Shown piece after piece: positions 59,612 to 64,000 of a DNA stretch of 64,000 nt; position 1 is the stretch's first letter, and the number at the start of each line of letters is the position of its first letter. The position numbers and the translations under genes are program-made. Under the pieces are notes generated by a model, which searched no databases, was not told the DNA's origin, and saw only the letters and a program-made list of their open reading frames with translations. Location: positions 25,858,619 to 25,922,618 of the forward strand of contig JASFXZ010000001.1 of the NCBI GenBank assembly GCA_032209605.1, given 5' to 3'. The stretch is from Mactromeris polynyma (Eukaryota > Mollusca > Bivalvia > Venerida > Mactridae).

Positions 59612-60235
59612 AAGACAGACAGACAGACAGAAGTTTTATTTAGACTTGTACATAGTCAATAAATACATATAATTTACATAAAGTGTCAACGTGAATTTAC
59701 ATACAATATCTTTTAAACAAGTGAGCTATATACATTGTGAAGAAACACACATCAAAGTGTTAATCAAAAATCTGAATTATTATAGTAGAATTATTATGAA
59801 AAGGTAACATTATGTGGAGATGAACAAAATAATTTAAACATCAACGTTCAAAATAGTTGAACGTTTACCCAATGCTTCTTTTACAACAAAGGATATCTTG
59901 ATAAGTTCAGTTTTGTTTACAATTTTTAACAAATTCAAAAATTTGAATACTGACTGTCTGACGTAATACTGTCGTTTAATATATTTGTGTCATATCATTA
60001 TAACAATTACATATACATATAAAGTGGTATTCATCTTCTATATCATGAGTGTTGCAACATAAACAATATCTTTCATGCCTAACAACATTATTCCTTGCGA
60101 ATCTACCTGTTTGGATTCTAAGAGGGTGCACGGACATGCGTAATCTGCAGAAATAAAACCTAAGACTTCTTGGTAAAACATCCAAATAATCCTCATATTC
60201 AAACGATAATTTATATTGCCTATATATTTCTAGGA
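59612..60235 (-). mobile_element. Strongly 5'-truncated LINE, same family as 27935-32055
   Basis: The minus-strand 3' end shows a (CTGT)n tail at 59612-59630 then TTTATTTAGACTTGTACATAGTC, resembling the tail at 27950. A frame at 59976-60185 encodes GRFARNNVVRHERYCLCCNTHDIEDEYHFIC-type residues (split here: GRFARNN then CLCCNTHDIEDEYHF), homologous to 28330-28632. Only the ORF2 end and 3' UTR remain. Confidence 0.8.
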
Positions 60236-60877
60236 GCTACAGACACGCGCGCATGATCACTTACTTTCCAGAGTGTTTTCTGAAAATCTAAATCCACCTA
60301 CCTACCGATATCTGTTGCATACATTGTACATTGTGCGTAGGGGTACCACAGATTAAGAATGTTAAGTTGTTTTATGATAGTTTTGCAGCAAAACAAAATA
60401 CTGATGGAGATAATAATGATAACAATCGATGTGTATTCTCTATGAAACCTTTTCTTAGTGAACAGACACACGTTTTTAGCCGGTTTAATAAACCTGTCAG
60501 TTACGCTGATGAACGAGTACACAACTTTCTTACGTGGCAATAATTATTACATACATTGGAATACAAACACGTTCTGTGCGATGCACGAGTAAAATCATCC
60601 CAAAAAATTAGTTTATCTTCATTATTTAGACACATGATTTTCACAATTACAAGTTAAGAATCGAAAATTTAAAACTCATTTTACAATGCATATTTAAAAA
60701 TTCTTGGTCATCAGAATCTTTCCATTCCAGAACACAGTGTGTCTGATTGGTAAACAACTAAATTATATATGTGATTCATAACGCTCATATTCTAAATAAA
60801 ATAAAAATAATTTAAACTGTACTATTCTTCTAGATATACGAGAATATAATATCTCGCGTAGCAATTGGAGTCATGAA
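60236..60877. other. Unannotated stretch upstream of tRNA-Gly
   Basis: Overlapping frames at 60298-60543 on both strands have no domain. Otherwise nothing recognised. Confidence 0.5.
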
Positions 60878-60949
60878 GCGTCGGTGGTGTAAAGGTTAGC
60901 ATGGTTGCCTTCCAAGCAGTCTATCCGGGTTCGATTCCCGGCCGACGCA
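60878..60949 (+). tRNA. tRNA-Gly (anticodon TCC)
   Basis: 72 bases with a perfect acceptor stem GCGTCGG/CCGACGC and discriminator A at 60949. The D arm region contains TGGTGTAAAGGTTAGCA, the anticodon loop is CTTCCAA (TCC), and the T arm is CCGGG-TTCGATT-CCCGG. The anticodon stem has two G-T wobbles but pairs. There is no intron and the CCA is not encoded, as usual in eukaryotes. A box and B box (GGTTCGATTCC) are intact. A functional gene is likely. Confidence 0.95.
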
Positions 60950-60953
60950 TGCG

Positions 60954-60957
60954 TTTT
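60954..60957 (+). terminator. RNA polymerase III T-run after tRNA-Gly
   Basis: TTTT begins four bases after the discriminator, a minimal Pol III terminator. Confidence 0.6.
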
Positions 60958-61140
60958 ATTGCCATTGTTGTTCACTTATTTATTTATTCAAGGACGGTGA
61001 ATCTTTTCTTAAATTATTGATCTTATTATGATATAAAAACTTCAACAGGCATTATATGACTGACATAATTAAATATCTCTCTCGAGATCTAATCTGCCTA
61101 TGTCTATTCTGTCTCCGTATTTCATTTTGACCAAATGCGT

Positions 61141-61240
61141 GATAGATAGATTTATTTCGACACAGGGTTATACCTGGGACCAATATAAACATTGTATATA
61201 TTTGGTCCCAGGTTATACATTGTACATGACCATTGAACAA
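61141..61240 (-). repeat. LINE-tail-like fragment carrying a small palindrome
   Basis: GATAGATAGATTTATTTCGAC and then ACATTGTACATGACCATT resemble the 3' end of the LINE tail at 27950-27985, but a 37-bp palindrome interrupts it. No coding part remains. Confidence 0.55.
61174..61210. mobile_element. 37-bp palindromic micro-insertion with 8-bp direct repeats (putative)
   Basis: CTGGGACCAATATA and the near-inverse TATATTTGGTCCCA define the insert. GGTTATAC occurs on both sides (61166-61173 and 61211-61218). The LINE tail it interrupts lacks it at 27950 and 59640. It shares its GGACC..GGTCC core with 33661 and 19309. Confidence 0.65.
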
Positions 61241-61430
61241 CATGAGAATAATTGAACAATAACTACACTATGAATCAGAATAGCCATGCAATGTTTATGA
61301 TTTTACAAAATAAATGTGCATATAATGTACATCATATTATTCAGGATGTTTGCTAAAAAGGCAGTTGTAGTCAAGTGCTACATATCTGGCCCCATGCTCT
61401 CAACAAATCCCAAGTAGATACTACTACTCA

Positions 61431-62952
61431 AATATCTATTGGAGTGGAAACTTCATATAGAATATGTATTTGAGTGGAAACTTCTTATAGAATATGTATT
61501 TGAGTGGAAACTTCTTATAGAATATCTATTTGAGTGGAAACTTCTTATAGAATATCTATTTGAGTGGAAACTTCTTATAGAATATCTATTTGAGTGGAAA
61601 CTTCTTATAGAATATGTATTTGAGTGGAAACTTCTTATAGAATATCTATTTGAGTGGAAACTTCTTATAGAATATCTATTAGAGTGGAAACTTCTTATAG
61701 AATATCTATTTGAGTGGAAACTTCTTATAGAATACCTATTTGAGTGGAAACTTCTTATAGAATATCTATATGAGTATAAAACTTCTTATAGAATATATAT
61801 TTGAGTGGAAACTTCTTATAGAATACCTATATGAGTGGAAACTTCTTATAGAATACCTTTTTGAGTGGAAACTTCTTATAGAATACCTATTTGAGTGGAA
61901 ACTTCTTATAGAATATCTTTATGAGTGGAAACTTCTTATAGAATATCTATTTGAGTGGAAACTTCTTATAGAATATCTATTTGAGTGGAAACTTCTTATA
62001 GAATATCTATTTGAGTGGAAACTTCTGATATAATACCTATTTGAGTGGAAACATCTGATATAATACCTATTTGAGTGGAAACTTCTTATAGAATACATAT
62101 TTGAGTGGAAACTTCTTATAGAATATCTATTTGAGTGGAAACTTCTTATAGAATATCTATTTGAGTGGAAACTTCTTATAGAATATATATTTGAGTGGAA
62201 ACTTCTTATAGAATATCTATTTGAGTGGAAACTTCTTATAGAATATCTATTAGAGTGGAAACTGCTTATAGAATATCTATTTGAGTGGAAACTTCTTATA
62301 GAATATCTATTAGAGTGGAAACTTCTTATAGAATATCTATTTGAGTGGAAACTTCTTATAGAATACCTTTTTGAGTGGAAACTTCTTATAGAATATATAT
62401 TTGAGTGAAAACTTCTTATAGAATATCTATTTGAGTGTAAACTTCTTATAGAATATCTATTTGAGTGGAAACTTCTTATAGAATATCTATTTGAGTGGAA
62501 ACTTCTTATAGAATATCTATTTGAGTGGAAACTTCTTATAGAATATCTATTAGAGTGGAAACTTCTTATAGAATATCTATTTGAGTGGAAACTTCTTATA
62601 GAATACCTATTTGAGTGGAAACTTCTTATAGAATATCTATATGAGTATAAAACTTCATATAGAATATCTATTTGAGTGGAAACTTCTTTTAGAATACCTA
62701 TATGAGTGGAAACTTCTTATAGAATACCTTTTTGAGTGGAAACTTCTTATAGAATACCTATTTGAGTGGAAACTTCTTATAGAATATCTTTATGAGTGGA
62801 AACTTCTTATAGAATACCTATTTGAGTGGAAACTTCTTATAGAATACCTATTTGAGTGGAAACTTCTTATAGAATATCTATATGAGTGGAAACTTCTTAT
62901 AGAATATCTATTAGAGTGGAAACTTCTTATAGAATACCTATTTGAGTGGAAA
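61431..62952. repeat. 30-bp tandem array, about 50 units
   Basis: Unit GAGTGGAAACTTCTTATAGA plus ATATCTATTT, 30 bp. The + strand reads as repeated EWKLLIEYLF because 30 is a multiple of three; these frames are broken by 31-bp variants and have no start context. There are no spacers, so this is not a CRISPR array. A 31-bp variant (ATGAGTATAAAACTTC) recurs about 870 bp apart, marking a larger duplication. Confidence 0.97.
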
Positions 62953-64000
62953 ATCAACTGAATTGAGTTTGAGGGAACACTTAAAATGGGATATGGTGAA
63001 ATCCACGTTTACTGTCTCAATGGTAGACAATCGTCAGAAAGCTACGATATGCATACACATAATCGCACCAGATTGCAGTCTGAATTGTCCATGAAAAGAA
63101 ACATAAACTATGAATGAGAATCACACAATGTATTGCAAATTCCTTTCATAACGTTTGTTTTAAATTACCAATAAAATAACTCAGTTTGTATATGCAATTT
63201 ACGATGTTTTTCGTTCGAAATAAATTCTAACAACAGCTTTACTTGTTCTCGAAATGTGCTTTGTCACGTATAATAAAAGTGTTGGTAAATTATTTATGAT
63301 TTATGAGTTCTAGTTAAACAGTTGCTCCGACTGCATTATTTCCAAAAAAGCCGTAGATGCAGCGCAATGCGTGTACAATTAACTCTTCTGGTATGATATA
63401 CGGTGATAATGTGTTTTATAACTGTGGCTATACATGTATCAATGTGTTATGTAATGACAGGACATTACATTCTGATATACAATGTATTTATTCGGAGTTA
63501 TTGAATTGGGCAAGTGCTAATTTTATTTACGTTCGCATTATTACCAAAATAGTAATCATTTTGTTTAGAATTGAATTCTTTTGAATCGTTATCATTGCGT
63601 AATGAAAAATAGTACGTCTCAATTTTCTATTTATATAATGAAACGTTACTGTACACATGCTTTTAAATAAAATATTTTAAATTATAAGACATGACCACTT
63701 GAAATATTTGTTTTCCTAATTGAAAGTGTGTACCGTGTACATACGTAAATAGTATGCATGTGATTTCCCTTTTTGTATACCTGGGATGGCGATACAAGAT
63801 CTGGCCCCTATTTCACGAAAATACTTCCGTATGAAGTCTGTAACTGTCTTAAATATATTTATCAATTAATTCTACCTGTGCAGTCGAAAGGTTTGAAAGT
63901 TTTGACTTCAGTGTGAGAAAAAATAGGTTTTTGTTCTGTTAATGTAAAATAATTAGCCGTTTCTACAGGCAAAGGATCTATAGAGACACAACTATACTTG
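62953..64000. other. Unannotated stretch to the window end
   Basis: A 75-codon frame at 63357-63584 has no domain. Nothing else recognised. Confidence 0.5.

Noticed and set aside
61431..62952. Possible CRISPR-like array
   Set aside because: Units are contiguous with no unique spacers, and the genome is eukaryotic.
61439..62961. Frames encoding EWKLLIEYLF repeats
   Set aside because: Direct consequence of a 30-bp tandem array; frames end at 31-bp variants and there is no gene context.

Overview
This is a eukaryotic, AT-rich, intron-containing and heavily repeat-laden window. It most likely comes from a marine mollusc, probably a bivalve. That is an inference from the style of the repeats (a tRNA-derived SINE, short inverted-repeat elements, and two dispersed elements beginning with GTCTCC and AGGTGAGC motifs) and from the spliced animal-type phosphatase gene. 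No species can be named from the sequence alone.

Only one host protein gene is convincing: a five-exon HAD-family phosphatase, pseudouridine-5'-phosphatase (PUDP/HDHD1-like), on the + strand at 38766-49413. Its 230-residue product carries all HAD catalytic motifs and every splice junction is GT-AG and in phase. Introns 3 and 4 are inflated by two large tandem arrays: about 51 copies of a 56-bp unit and roughly 160 copies of a 17-bp unit. One probable functional tRNA-Gly(TCC) gene lies at 60878-60949.

The rest is mobile DNA in several layers. (1) 1-4589 is repeated at 18746-22593; each copy contains the same element with CAG target duplications. (2) 7726-14809 is a nested inverted-repeat structure holding two complete copies and one 5'-deleted copy of an element family separated by CTG triplets, with a further foldback element inside one copy. 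(3) 25963-34201 is bracketed by inverted minisatellite arms and holds a decayed LINE, a SINE and several small elements. (4) 49801-56287 is a dispersed repeat split by a LINE with an 11-bp target duplication. (5) 61431-62952 is a 30-bp tandem array. A nearly full-length Tc1/mariner-type transposase lies at 24901-25869 (-).

The observations most worth following are: a putative family of tiny (29-38 bp) palindromic insertions with a GGACC...GGTCC core and 7-8 bp flanking direct repeats, one with an empty site in the paralogous copy; a foldback family with 6-bp target duplications, seen twice; a SINE whose 3' tail matches the 3' end of the LINE in the same window; and two LINEs whose reading frames are interrupted by DNA transposons with clear TA and TTAA signatures.
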